From Bacillus pumilus (GTDB taxonomy: Bacteria; Bacillota; Bacilli; Bacillales; Bacillaceae), in contig NZ_CP046128.1 of NCBI RefSeq assembly GCF_038738535.1, positions 2,852,001 through 2,916,000 of the forward strand: a stretch of 64,000 nt of DNA, written 5' to 3'. Made by a program: the position numbers and the translations under genes. The notes under the pieces were generated by a model. That model ran no database searches, was not told the origin of the DNA, and worked only from the letters and a program-made list of their open reading frames with translations. Of the stretch, positions 15,892-25,209 are shown in pieces; position 1 is the stretch's first letter, and each line of letters begins with the position of its first letter.

Positions 15892-17262
15892 TTATTCGGT
15901 TTCAGACTGTCCAAGGGTAATGTCTAGATTTTTATTTTTCCCTTCACGAATGACAGTCATTGTCGTTTTATCGCCGACTTTTGTTTCTTTGTACAAAATT
16001 TCTTTCAGCTGAGAGCTGTTTGCCACGTTTTTCCCTTTGAATTTGATGATGACATCTCCAGATTTCAAGCCTGCTTTTTGTGCAGGTGATCCTTTTGATA
16101 CATCTTTTACATAAATCCCTTTGCCGATTTGTTTATCAAATAAGCCGAGCGTATTTTCTTGATACGTTTCAGGCACTTGCTCAAGGTCAATCATTTGTAC
16201 GCCAAGGTAAGGACGTTCAACCTTTCCATTTTTCAACAGCTCATCTACAATCGGTTTGACATCGTTACTTGGAATCGCAAAGCCAAGTGATTCCACACCG
16301 CTTTCGCTAATTTTTAAACTGTTGATGCCAATGACTTGACCATCTGTATTGATAAGCGGTCCCCCGCTGTTCCCGGGGTTAATCGCTGCATCTGTTTGCA
16401 GTACATTCATTTCCACCGTACCAGATGATGTGTTCGCTTCAACTGTACGATCAAGACCACTAATAATCCCTTCTGTCACAGTACCAGAGAACTGTGCACC
16501 GAGCGGGTTCCCAATTGCGATCACTTTGTCTCCAGCACGGAGCTTAGAAGAATCACCAAAGCTCGCCACTTTATCAATGCCGTCTGCATTGATTTCAACA
16601 ACAGCTAAATCTGTCATCACATCATTGCCGACCAGCTTTGCGTCTTTTGTTTTCCCATCATAAAGTGTGACCTTCAGTTTATTGGCACCCTCGACTACGT
16701 GGTTATTTGTAATAATGTACGCTTTTTTGCCATCTTTTTTAAAGACGACACCAGAACCCGTTCCAGCTTCAGCTTCTGTTGAGTCACCGCTAAGGCCAAA
16801 CGAATTTTGTGTAGATTGATAGTTTGAGACTCCTACAATGGTTGGCTCTAAATCTTCTACCATATCAGCGACATTCGTGGCATTGGTGATTTGTTTTGTT
16901 GAGAAATTATCAGAAGCTGCCGGCTCACTTGAAGCTGTTTGCGTTTGTGTGTTTGCAGCTGTGTCCTGTGACTGCGGCAAAAGCGGTGTAATGCCAAGCA
17001 CAAGGCCTCCGCCAATAATCCCTCCAAGGATCGGACTGAGCCATGCCGCTTTCCGCTTTTTCTCCTTTTTCGACGCACGGTCATCCTCCATTTGAGGAGA
17101 ATGGTTTGTCACACTCTCCTGAGTGGCAGATGCTTCGTTTTCATGAGGTTGATAAACGAGTTCCTTTTCTTTTTCTGGTTCGTCTATTTGTTTCTCATTC
17201 TCTTGATGCACATCTTCTTGATGATTCATCTTCTTCTCTTCATCTTCTCTTCGGAAATCCAT
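15892..17262 (-). CDS. htrB: HtrB, membrane-anchored HtrA-type serine protease
   Basis: DegP/HtrA-like quality-control protease of the extracytoplasmic face, 456 aa. After an acidic cytosolic tail there is one membrane segment (about residues 73-95, AAWLSPILGGIIGGGLVLGI). The trypsin-like domain has His188 (ITNNHVVEG), Asp218 (TDLAVVEI) and Ser299 (GNSGGPL). A single PDZ domain is at the C-terminus. The ATG at 17262 is 8 nt from AAAGGAG. It is divergent from cssRS, its expected regulators, the same arrangement as in B. subtilis. Confidence 0.95.
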   Translation of the reverse strand: MDFRREDEEKKMNHQEDVHQENEKQIDEPEKEKELVYQPHENEASATQESVTNHSPQMEDDRASKKEKKRKAAWLSPILGGIIGGGLVLGITPLLPQSQDTAANTQTQTASSEPAASDNFSTKQITNATNVADMVEDLEPTIVGVSNYQSTQNSFGLSGDSTEAEAGTGSGVVFKKDGKKAYIITNNHVVEGANKLKVTLYDGKTKDAKLVGNDVMTDLAVVEINADGIDKVASFGDSSKLRAGDKVIAIGNPLGAQFSGTVTEGIISGLDRTVEANTSSGTVEMNVLQTDAAINPGNSGGPLINTDGQVIGINSLKISESGVESLGFAIPSNDVKPIVDELLKNGKVERPYLGVQMIDLEQVPETYQENTLGLFDKQIGKGIYVKDVSKGSPAQKAGLKSGDVIIKFKGKNVANSSQLKEILYKETKVGDKTTMTVIREGKNKNLDITLGQSETE

Positions 17263-17598
17263 CGCTTGCACTCCTTTACATCGTGTTCATGACTTGCTTG
17301 ATTCATATGTTTAGATAGGACTCATGTCCTCTTAATGGCAATATCATTGAAGATACTTCATGACAATATGTCAAATTATATAATACTTATTGATAGAAAA
17401 AAAGCAAGGTGCGCACATTCGTGAAAAGCACCTATTTATCTACCTTTTGTCTATGCCCTTTTTTCCCTTGAGCTTATCATAAACAAACATTATGGGATAA
17501 TGATGAGAAGAATATGTGAAATTGTGAAAAAAGCATGTGATTGTTGACATGCCGCCTTTGTATCCCGTTATAATGACGTTGAGAGGATGTGGAAGACT
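17263..17598. promoter_or_regulatory. Divergent htrB/cssRS control region
   Basis: A 336-base AT-rich gap without a gene. For cssRS, TTGACA (17544-17549) and TATAAT (17569-17574) are 19 bp apart, a slightly long but recognisable SigA promoter. For htrB the minus strand offers TTGACA near 17371-17376, but no convincing -10. CssR binding sites are expected here from the B. subtilis system; I could not place them with confidence. Confidence 0.5.
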
Positions 17599-18276
17599 TT
17601 GTCGTACACCATTTATTTAGTGGAAGATGAACAAAACTTAAACGAACTTTTAACCAAATATTTAGAAAGTGAAAATTGGAATGTCTCCTCTTTTTTAACC
17701 GGAGAAGCGGCACGCCGGGCAATGAACAAGCCGCCGCATCTATGGATTTTAGATATCATGCTGCCTGATACAGATGGCTACACACTCATTAAAGAAATCA
17801 AAGCCGCATCACCTGATATACCGGTCATTTTCATTTCGGCACGCGATGCAGATATCGACCGTGTCCTCGGCTTAGAGCTGGGAAGCAGTGATTATATTGC
17901 GAAGCCATTTCTTCCGCGCGAGCTGATCATTCGGGTGCAAAAGCTGCTTGAGCTTGTGTACAAAAATAGCGATACTCCGCAGCAGAAAAGCGTCACACCC
18001 GTCTCCTCCTATGTCATTCATGAGGATGTAAGAGAGGTGTATGAAGGAGATCAGCTGATTAACTTAACTTCTAAGGAATTTGACTTGCTGCTTTTATTTA
18101 CACATCATCAGGGACATGCTTTTTCTCGTGAAGATATCCTCGTCAAAATTTGGGGACACGATTACTTCGGAACAGATCGTGTGGTCGACGACCTTGTCAG
18201 ACGGCTACGCAAAAAAATGCCCGACTTAAAGGTCGAGACCATCTATGGATTTGGCTATAGGATGCTAAAAGGATGA
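17599..18276 (+). CDS. cssR: CssR, secretion-stress response regulator
   Basis: OmpR-type response regulator of 225 aa that controls htrA and htrB. Receiver domain with acidic pocket VEDE and phosphoacceptor Asp52 (WILDIMLPD), conserved Lys in IAKPFLPREL, and a C-terminal winged helix ending IYGFGYRML. The protein opens as SYTIYLVEDE, so the TTG at 17599 is the likely start. An in-frame ATG at 17587 abuts the Shine-Dalgarno AGAGG and would add four residues. The stop overlaps the cssS start (ATGA). Confidence 0.92.
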   Translation: MSYTIYLVEDEQNLNELLTKYLESENWNVSSFLTGEAARRAMNKPPHLWILDIMLPDTDGYTLIKEIKAASPDIPVIFISARDADIDRVLGLELGSSDYIAKPFLPRELIIRVQKLLELVYKNSDTPQQKSVTPVSSYVIHEDVREVYEGDQLINLTSKEFDLLLLFTHHQGHAFSREDILVKIWGHDYFGTDRVVDDLVRRLRKKMPDLKVETIYGFGYRMLKG

Positions 18277-19604
18277 AGAACAAACCGCTCGCTTTTCAAA
18301 TTTGGGTCGTCATCTCTGGTATTTTGCTCACGATCTCGATTGTCCTGATCATCCTATTTTCTAATACATTACGAAACTTTTTCACGAATGAAATTTATAA
18401 AAATATCGAAAATGAACAGCAGGTGCTCACAGAATATCCGTTGAACCGAGACGGCTCGCCAAAGTCGACACCGGAAAACCGCTCGGTGCAGCACATTCTG
18501 ATTCCGTCAGATGAATTAAACCAAATGGCGCAGTTTTTCCCGCACGCCTTTATTGAGAAAATCCAAGCCTTTGTGAAAAAACAAAAAAGTGCAACGAAAC
18601 GCTATTCTGAAGAGGTGAATGGCCAGCACATCTTTTTTGTCATCAAAAAAGTATCAACAGACAATACACAATATATTCTTCTGTCCTATGCACCAGACTC
18701 TTATCGAGACGACCTGTCCTTTACGCTGTTTAAACAGCTGATATTTATCCTTGGCACCGTTATTTTATTAAGCTGGATTCCATCGATTTGGCTTGCCCGC
18801 TACTTATCCCGTCCAATCGTTGCGTTTGAAAAGCACGTGAAGCGGATTGCGCAAGAGGACTGGGACGACCCTGTCATCGTTGACCGGCAAGATGAGATCG
18901 GGAAGCTTGGTCATACCATTGAAGAAATGAGACAAAAGCTCATTCAAAAGGATGAAACAGAACGGACTCTTTTGCAAAATATATCACATGACTTAAAGAC
19001 ACCCGTCATGGTCATCCGCGGCTATACGCAGTCGATTAAAGATGGTATTTTTCCTAAGGGAGATCTTGAACAAACGGTGGAAGTCATTGAAGGTGAAGCG
19101 GAAAAACTTGAGAAGAAAATCAAGGATTTGCTGTACTTAACAAAGCTTGATTATTTATCAAAACAACACCCCGCACATGCTTCCTTCCTACTCAGTAATA
19201 CGATGCTGGAAGTGGTCGACCGAATACGCTGGTCGAAAAATGAATTGCAGTGGAACGTGGACTTAGATGATGAGGCTGCTCTTGAAGGCGATCCAGAACA
19301 ATGGAGCAAATTATTTGAGAATGTACTAGAAAATCAACTCCGCTACGCAAAAAGTAAAATTGATATCCAAATGAAACAGGAAGAGGATCAAATACGCATT
19401 GTCATTCGTAACGACGGTCCTCCCATTGAAGAACATATGCTATCCAACCTATACGAACCTTTTAGTAAGGGAAAAAAGGGCGAATTCGGTATTGGATTAA
19501 GCATTGTCAAAAAAATTCTCTCCATGCATCAAGCGTCTATATCAATTGAAAATGATGATCTAGGTGTACGTTATACGATCACGGTTCCAAAGAAGAGACT
19601 GTAG
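18273..19604 (+). CDS. cssS: CssS, secretion-stress sensor histidine kinase
   Basis: Membrane histidine kinase of 443 aa that senses misfolded secreted protein and quality-control proteases. Two membrane segments (about residues 9-31 and 153-176) enclose an extracellular sensor of about 120 residues. HAMP follows, then the HisKA box with His239 (NISHDLKTPV) and a short ATPase domain (VLENQLRYAKS, GEFGIGLSIV). Start and preceding stop overlap (ATGA), so CssR and CssS are translationally coupled. A terminator follows. Confidence 0.94.
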   Translation: MKNKPLAFQIWVVISGILLTISIVLIILFSNTLRNFFTNEIYKNIENEQQVLTEYPLNRDGSPKSTPENRSVQHILIPSDELNQMAQFFPHAFIEKIQAFVKKQKSATKRYSEEVNGQHIFFVIKKVSTDNTQYILLSYAPDSYRDDLSFTLFKQLIFILGTVILLSWIPSIWLARYLSRPIVAFEKHVKRIAQEDWDDPVIVDRQDEIGKLGHTIEEMRQKLIQKDETERTLLQNISHDLKTPVMVIRGYTQSIKDGIFPKGDLEQTVEVIEGEAEKLEKKIKDLLYLTKLDYLSKQHPAHASFLLSNTMLEVVDRIRWSKNELQWNVDLDDEAALEGDPEQWSKLFENVLENQLRYAKSKIDIQMKQEEDQIRIVIRNDGPPIEEHMLSNLYEPFSKGKKGEFGIGLSIVKKILSMHQASISIENDDLGVRYTITVPKKRL

Positions 19605-19626
19605 GTTTTTGACCGCAGTCTTTTTT
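19595..19626 (+). terminator. Terminator of cssRS
   Basis: AGACTG/CAGTCT stem followed by TTTTTT, beginning inside the last codons of cssS. Confidence 0.7.
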
Positions 19627-19789
19627 AGATGAATGAATACCCATTGAAATCACGGTATGTGGCTTTGATTTTCTTGCCAGCTTGATACATCCATTTCTTT
19701 TCAATGGTTGTCTCTTTCGGCATTTTGACTTTTTCTACTTGTATTCCTTTTGTTCGCAAGCGTCTCATCATATCATCGATTTCTCTCAT
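19625..19789 (-). CDS. Small basic protein of 54 aa (unknown function)
   Basis: Not recognised by name. The product begins MREIDDMMRRLRTKGIQVEK and ends with an aromatic stretch (KATYRDFNGYSFI). It is basic and probably soluble. A good ribosome site (AAAGGATGAT) lies before the ATG at 19789. It converges on cssS, so its 3' end abuts the cssRS terminator. Support is the ribosome site and an uninterrupted frame filling the gap; no homologue can be stated. Confidence 0.55.
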   Translation of the reverse strand: MREIDDMMRRLRTKGIQVEKVKMPKETTIEKKWMYQAGKKIKATYRDFNGYSFI

Positions 19790-19981
19790 GGAACATCATC
19801 CTTTCACATTTTTTGACCAGTTGGTCACCTTACTTTATAATATAAAGAATTACACTGTAAAAAACAAGTTACAATCTGATTAATTTTTGAAAACTTTCGT
19901 CGTTTATGACCGATAAGTCACATCTCTTTGCGCACGTTTCCTAAGACATTTGTCTCTCGGTAAGAAAGGATGACATTCATA

Positions 19982-20860
19982 TTGAAAAAGAAAGAAAAAA
20001 TGATCATTGAGGCCGGCATGAAATTGTTTGCCAGCAAAGGCTACAATACAACGTCTGTTCAGGAAATTGCGGATGAATGCCACATGTCAAAGGGTGCTTT
20101 TTATCTTTATTTCAAATCAAAGGAAGCACTGCTCATTTCAATCTTGCACTACTATTATGATAAGGTATTTACCCGGATTCACGAGGTTCAAACAGAGGGC
20201 GGCACACCAAAGGAAGCCTACCGCAAACAGCTCACTGTCTACTACGATAATATTTTGCAGCAAAAGGATTTTATTAAAATGCAGCTGAGCGATCGAGCAC
20301 TGCCAATGAATGAAGAAACGCAGCAGCTCGCAAAACAAATCAGACTTGCCACCATTCAGCTTCACATTGATAACATTAAGCAGGTATATGGAGATGCAGC
20401 GATTCCTTATATGGCTGATCTTTGTTTGACGATTGAGGGCATGAGCCACGTTTATTTCGAGCTTGCGATTTTATATGATTTTCAGCTGGAGGCTGAGGAG
20501 CTAGCTGCAACGATGATTCACCGTATCGATGATTTGATGGGCGGTATGATGGAGCGAAATGATTTTCCGCTCATCTCTGTAGATCAAGCGAGCGATTGGT
20601 TTGGTCCTATTTACGAACGGTCATTCGACCCGCTGACAGAATCTCTTTTAAAAGAATTAAGAGAGCAGGCTGAAGCACACTATGAAGTGAAAGATGAGCC
20701 AGATTTATTTGAAGCGCTTGGCATTTTAGAAAATGAATTAAACAAACAAAAACCAAGACAAGTCATCGTAAAAGGCATGCTGTATCAATTAAAATTATAC
20801 GCACCGCTCCAAACCAACTCTGAATCACTTATGCGTATTTTGAAAGAGGATCATTTGTAG
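19982..20860 (+). CDS. yuxN: YuxN, TetR-family regulator
   Basis: DNA-binding regulator of 292 aa, longer than typical TetR proteins. The N-terminal HTH lies at about residues 20-50 (NTTSVQEIADECHMSKGAFYLYFKSKEALL). The C-terminal domain of over 200 residues is unassigned and may bind an effector. TTG at 19982 is chosen because the ATG at 19970 touches the AAAGG ribosome site with no spacing. Position next to fumC matches B. subtilis YuxN. Target genes are unknown. Confidence 0.82.
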   Translation: MKKKEKMIIEAGMKLFASKGYNTTSVQEIADECHMSKGAFYLYFKSKEALLISILHYYYDKVFTRIHEVQTEGGTPKEAYRKQLTVYYDNILQQKDFIKMQLSDRALPMNEETQQLAKQIRLATIQLHIDNIKQVYGDAAIPYMADLCLTIEGMSHVYFELAILYDFQLEAEELAATMIHRIDDLMGGMMERNDFPLISVDQASDWFGPIYERSFDPLTESLLKELREQAEAHYEVKDEPDLFEALGILENELNKQKPRQVIVKGMLYQLKLYAPLQTNSESLMRILKEDHL

Positions 20861-20863
20861 AAC

Positions 20864-20888
20864 CCAGGGCAGTCCCTGGACTTTCATT
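20864..20888 (+). terminator. Terminator of yuxN
   Basis: CCAGGG/CCCTGG stem with a CAGT loop, followed by ACTTTCATTTT, just after the yuxN stop. Confidence 0.65.
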
Positions 20889-20907
20889 TTGTTCGATACT
20901 CTCAATG

Positions 20908-20940
20908 AAAAAAACCAGGGGCTGCTGCCCCTGGTTTCTT
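20908..20940. terminator. Terminator of fumC, bidirectional
   Basis: CCAGGGG/CCCCTGG stem at 20915-20934, with an A-run on the left and TTTCTT on the right. It ends fumC on the minus strand and backs up the yuxN terminator on the plus strand. Confidence 0.9.
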
Positions 20941-22333
20941 ATTTTGCTTTCGGTGTCACCATTTCTTCTGGTTTCACAAACTCTTCAAACTGCTCTTCTG
21001 TTAGCAGCTCTAATTGAAGTGCTGCTTCTTTTAATGTTAAACCTTCTTTGTGAGCAAGCTTTGCAATTTTCGCTGCATTTTCATATCCGATGTGCGGGTT
21101 GAGTGCCGTCACAAGCATCAATGAATTGTTCAAGTTTTTCTCGATTGTTTCTAGATTTGGTTCGATTCCAACTGCACACTTGTCATGGAATGAGTTCATG
21201 CCGTCAGCAAGTAATTCAACTGATTGTAAGAAGTTATAAATGATGACCGGCTTAAATACGTTCAGCTCAAAGTTTCCTTGGCTAGCGGCAAAACCGATTG
21301 TTGCATCATTCCCCATGATTTGTGCTGCAATCATTGTTAAAGCTTCACTTTGAGTTGGGTTGACTTTACCTGGCATAATGGAGCTTCCTGGTTCATTTTC
21401 AGGAATGATCAATTCACCAATTCCGCAGCGCGGACCACTTGCCAGCCATCTCACATCATTGGCAATTTTCATTAAATCAGCTGCAAGTGCTTTTAGGGCA
21501 CCGTGTGCATACGTAATTTCATCATGGCTTGTCAGCGCATGGAATTTGTTTGGTGAAGAATTGAATGTTTGACCTGTCAGTTGGCTGATTTCCTCAGCGA
21601 CATATTGTCCGAACTCAGGATGTGCGTTAATCCCTGTACCAACAGCTGTTCCGCCAATCGCAAGCTCTCTCATTTTTTCAGTTGATTCTAGGATCATTTC
21701 TTTTGAACGATCCAGCATGTACACCCAGCCGCTAATCTCTTGACCTACTGTCAGTGGTGTTGCGTCTTGTAAGTGCGTACGGCCGATTTTAACAATCTCT
21801 TGATACGCTTTTGCTTTTTCATCAAGAGTGGCTCTTAATTGATCAATCGCCGGCAATAATTTTTTGTACACAGCTAAAACAGCTGCCACGTGCATAGCAG
21901 TTGGGAATGTGTCGTTTGAGCTTTGGCTGCGGTTGACATCATCATTCGGATGAATGCTGAACTCACTATTTTTATCTTTCAAGTAAGCAGTTGCTCTATT
22001 TGCAACAACTTCGTTCATATTCATGTTACTTTGCGTTCCACTGCCTGTCTGCCATACAACAAGCGGGAAATGCTCGTCATACTTTCCGCTGATGATGTCA
22101 TCACATACAGCAGCAATTGCTTCTGCTTTTTCGCTTTCAAGGTTGCCAAGACGTTCGTTGGCAATCGCTGTGCTACGTTTCAAAATTGCAAACGCATTCA
22201 CAACTTCCTTTGGCATTTTCTCAGAACCGATTTTGAAATTTTCTTTGCTTCGTTGTGTTTGTGCACCCCAGAACTTGTCCTTTGGCACCTTGATTTCGCC
22301 CATTGTATCTTTTTCGATTCTAAATTCCGTCAT
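20939..22333 (-). CDS. fumC: FumC (CitG), class II fumarase
   Basis: Fumarate hydratase of the TCA cycle, 464 aa, class II (oxygen-stable, no Fe-S). The superfamily signature [13 protein letters not shown] carries the catalytic Ser loop, and the region with His in [15 protein letters not shown] is also present. ATG at 22333 with GGAGGGATACATA before it; an upstream ATG at 22348 is too close to that site. The neighbourhood yuxN-fumC-gerA is the same as in B. subtilis, where the gene is citG. Confidence 0.96.
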   Translation of the reverse strand: MTEFRIEKDTMGEIKVPKDKFWGAQTQRSKENFKIGSEKMPKEVVNAFAILKRSTAIANERLGNLESEKAEAIAAVCDDIISGKYDEHFPLVVWQTGSGTQSNMNMNEVVANRATAYLKDKNSEFSIHPNDDVNRSQSSNDTFPTAMHVAAVLAVYKKLLPAIDQLRATLDEKAKAYQEIVKIGRTHLQDATPLTVGQEISGWVYMLDRSKEMILESTEKMRELAIGGTAVGTGINAHPEFGQYVAEEISQLTGQTFNSSPNKFHALTSHDEITYAHGALKALAADLMKIANDVRWLASGPRCGIGELIIPENEPGSSIMPGKVNPTQSEALTMIAAQIMGNDATIGFAASQGNFELNVFKPVIIYNFLQSVELLADGMNSFHDKCAVGIEPNLETIEKNLNNSLMLVTALNPHIGYENAAKIAKLAHKEGLTLKEAALQLELLTEEQFEEFVKPEEMVTPKAK

Positions 22334-22422
22334 TATGTATCCCTCCATAGCTTCTCATCACTCAACTCTATTCTATACAAAAAACCAAAATCCTTTAAGC
22401 GTTTTCAATTAAAATTTTATCT

Positions 22423-22590
22423 TTATTTTAATTTTAGTTCAATATAAACGCGGACATCTTTCGAATATTTGTATTTTGGGTTCGTTTTTCCGTAATCCTT
22501 TGATGTATATGTCACTTCATAATGCTTGTCAAACGACTGTAGAATACGGTCAATCTCCTCTTTTGTTCCTGCTAAACGAATTTGCGCCAT
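22423..22590 (-). CDS. yvzF: YvzF-family small protein (DUF3970)
   Basis: A 55-aa basic protein (MAQIRLAGTKEEIDRILQSF..., ending RVYIELKLK). I recognise it as the YvzF/DUF3970 family of unknown function, which looks like a small alpha-beta domain. The ATG at 22590 is preceded by GGAGGAAACAAG. It sits between fumC and gerA. Confidence 0.7.
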   Translation of the reverse strand: MAQIRLAGTKEEIDRILQSFDKHYEVTYTSKDYGKTNPKYKYSKDVRVYIELKLK

Positions 22591-22643
22591 CTTGTTTCCT
22601 CCAAAACCCTCATTCTTTCTTTTACCACAAAATAATGTAACAC

Positions 22644-22674
22644 AGAATATTGTTTTTTCAAGCAGGTAATGCTA
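22644..22674 (+). promoter_or_regulatory. Candidate sigma-G promoter of gerA
   Basis: AGAATA (22644-22649) and AATGCTA (22668-22674) are 18 bp apart and resemble the sigma-G elements TGNATA and CATNNTA. GerA-type operons are transcribed in the forespore, which fits. The -35 and -10 each deviate from consensus by one base. Confidence 0.4.
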
Positions 22675-22703
22675 AGAAAAAGTTATTGAGGCGGGTGATC
22701 CTT

Positions 22704-24128
22704 TTGAATCAGACTCCATTGAAAGAGCACTTATACGATAATCTCTCCGTCATTCTCCCGCAATTAAAGGAAATGGACGATTTGGTTCATGAGAAAAAAA
22801 CGCTGCCTCACGGGCAAGTCGTTTACTATTTATACATAAAAGAAATGAACGAAAAGATGGAGATTCAAACCTTTTTGAAGCTGCTTCTCCAAGATCATAC
22901 GTCTCTCACAAAAGAGAAGCTGGAATCCAATTTATCGATGATGACCACACGTTCGGTGAAGACCTCTGAACAATTGGTCGATGCGATTTTTGAAGGGCAT
23001 TGCGTGGTGCTCATTAATGGATTTCAGCATGCTTATATTTTAGAAACGCATGGAACGAAGAAACGCAGTTTAGGGGATGCTACCTCTGAAACAGTCGTAA
23101 GAGGACCAAAAATTGGCTTTATTGAAGATTTAAATACGAATTTAGCGCTTGTAAGACAGCGCTTGAAAAACCCCGATCTTAAAACCGTCGATATGAAGAT
23201 TGGTCTACAGAAATACACTCAGGTGACCATCATGTACATCGACGGTATCGTTCAAGTGCCTGTTTTAAAGGAAGTCAAAAAACGGCTCAAGCAAGTCACC
23301 ATTGATGATATACAAGACTCTGGTGTTCTTGAGGAGCTGATTGAAGACAATGTGTATTCTCCTTTTCCACAAATTCAAAACACAGAACGGCCGGATAAAG
23401 TGGCGTCTGCTTTAAATAATGGCCGGGTCGCCATCTTTGTCGATCATTCACCTTTTGTGTTAATTGTACCTGCATCCCTTGCGACGATTATGCAATCACC
23501 CGATGATTATTATGAAAGATGGATCGCCGCCTCTCTTATTCGTTTGCTGAGATTTACCTCGATCTTTCTGACGTTATTTTTATCAGCCATTTATATTGCG
23601 CTTGTGTCGTTCCATCAAGGTCTTTTGCCAACCACTCTGGCTATTACGATCTCGAGCACAAGGGAAAATGTCCCGTTTTCACCCATTGTCGAGGCACTCA
23701 TCATGGAGATAACCATTGAGCTGCTGCGGGAAGCTGGCTTAAGGCTGCCAAACCCGCTCGGTCAAACGATCGGACTTGTTGGCGGGGTTGTCATTGGACA
23801 GGCTGCCGTTCAGGCACATATTGTCAGCTCAATCATGGTGATTATCGTTAGTGTCATTGCACTTGCATCCTTTACTGTTCCTCAATATGGGATGGGCATG
23901 TCCTTTCGTGTGCTCCGCTTTGTGTCCATGTTTACTGCGGCTACCTTTGGTTTATATGGGATTGTGCTGTTTATGCTTGTACTCCTTACTCATCTCACGC
24001 GGCAAAAAAGTTTTGGCACGCCTTATTTCTCACCAGATTTTGTGTTCAGCTATAAAAACGAAGACAATTCCATTATTCGATTGCCTTTAAAAAATCAAAA
24101 GAAAGGAGAACGACATGGTCAATCATAA
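22704..24128 (+). CDS. gerAA: GerAA, germinant receptor A subunit
   Basis: A-subunit of the GerA nutrient germinant receptor in the spore inner membrane (L-alanine in B. subtilis). It is about 474 aa: a long soluble N-terminal domain, then five or so membrane segments from about residue 275 (FTSIFLTLFLSAIYIALVSF), the conserved TTLAITISSTRENVPFSPIVEALIMEI region, and a charged tail. TTG at 22704, behind GGCGGGTGATC, is the preferred start; the frame is open to 22650. It overlaps gerAB by 14 bases. Confidence 0.93.
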   Translation: MNQTPLKEHLYDNLSVILPQLKEMDDLVHEKKTLPHGQVVYYLYIKEMNEKMEIQTFLKLLLQDHTSLTKEKLESNLSMMTTRSVKTSEQLVDAIFEGHCVVLINGFQHAYILETHGTKKRSLGDATSETVVRGPKIGFIEDLNTNLALVRQRLKNPDLKTVDMKIGLQKYTQVTIMYIDGIVQVPVLKEVKKRLKQVTIDDIQDSGVLEELIEDNVYSPFPQIQNTERPDKVASALNNGRVAIFVDHSPFVLIVPASLATIMQSPDDYYERWIAASLIRLLRFTSIFLTLFLSAIYIALVSFHQGLLPTTLAITISSTRENVPFSPIVEALIMEITIELLREAGLRLPNPLGQTIGLVGGVVIGQAAVQAHIVSSIMVIIVSVIALASFTVPQYGMGMSFRVLRFVSMFTAATFGLYGIVLFMLVLLTHLTRQKSFGTPYFSPDFVFSYKNEDNSIIRLPLKNQKKGERHGQS

Positions 24129-25209
24129 AGAGTCGATTACCAGCTATCAGGCAAGTGCCATTATTGCCAATACAACACTAGGCGCAAGTATGATGATTCT
24201 ACCAAGATCAATGGCTCAGGCTGCGGCTACACCTGACGGCTGGATTGCACTCTTACTCGTGAGTGTCATTTACATTGTGTTTATTTTTGCAAATGTCCTC
24301 ATGATGAAAAAAGTCCCCTTCTCCTCTTATTATGATTATACGAACGAGGGGCTTGGAAAATGGATTGGCGCTCTTGCCAACCTCTTGATTATTATTTATT
24401 TTCTTGGCGTCGCCAGCTATGAAGTACGAGCGATGTCGGAAATGGTGAAATTCTTTCTGCTTCAAAACACGCCTGTAGCGGTGACAATGATCAGCTTTAT
24501 TATAGTTGGTTTTTATCTTGTGATTGGCGGGATTGGTGATTTAGCCAGGCTTTTTCCTTTTATTTTGATTGTGACGCTCATCATCTTATTTGTCGCTTAC
24601 GGACTTAGCTTGCAAGAATTTAAGTTAGATAACCTCCGGCCCGTTTTAGGAGAGGGGTTCTCCCCTGTCTTCAATTCCTTTAATGCATCAGCCATATCGT
24701 TTGTCGGCATTGAAATGATGCTGTTTATGCCTGCTTATATGAACACGCAAAAACACACTTTTGCTTATGGAACAGTCGGCTTTTTGATTCCTGCGATTAT
24801 TTATATTTTCACTTATATTCTTGTGATAGGTGCGCTGACGGTCAAAGAAACGGCGGCTTTGACTTGGCCGACCATTGCCTTATTCCAATCGTTTGATATT
24901 CAGGGGATTTTTATTGAACGAATTGAATCATTTTTGCTTATCGTTTGGCTGGTTCAGCTGTATACAAGCTTTGTCGGATATACATTTTTTGCCGCAATCG
25001 GGGTATCCAGACTGACCAAGTTTCCTAAAAAGGTAGTCGTCGCTCTAATGGGAATTGTCATTTACTTTGCAGCGATTTTCCCAAAGGATGTCGATACAGT
25101 GCGAGATTATTTAACCTATGTGAACAACCTCTTTTTCCTGCTGTTCGGCATTCTCCCGTTTCTCTTATTTATAATCGTTTTTTTCAAAAGGAGGCGGAAA
25201 ACAGCATGA
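24115..25209 (+). CDS. gerAB: GerAB, germinant receptor B subunit
   Basis: Ten-helix APC-superfamily membrane protein of 364 aa, the likely germinant-binding subunit. Typical features are the N-terminal SYQASAIIANTTLGASMMILPR and a Pro-rich, aromatic helix set, followed by a KRRRK end. AAGAAAGGAGAACG precedes the ATG inside gerAA. Overlaps gerAC by 4 bases. Confidence 0.94.
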   Translation: MVNHKESITSYQASAIIANTTLGASMMILPRSMAQAAATPDGWIALLLVSVIYIVFIFANVLMMKKVPFSSYYDYTNEGLGKWIGALANLLIIIYFLGVASYEVRAMSEMVKFFLLQNTPVAVTMISFIIVGFYLVIGGIGDLARLFPFILIVTLIILFVAYGLSLQEFKLDNLRPVLGEGFSPVFNSFNASAISFVGIEMMLFMPAYMNTQKHTFAYGTVGFLIPAIIYIFTYILVIGALTVKETAALTWPTIALFQSFDIQGIFIERIESFLLIVWLVQLYTSFVGYTFFAAIGVSRLTKFPKKVVVALMGIVIYFAAIFPKDVDTVRDYLTYVNNLFFLLFGILPFLLFIIVFFKRRRKTA

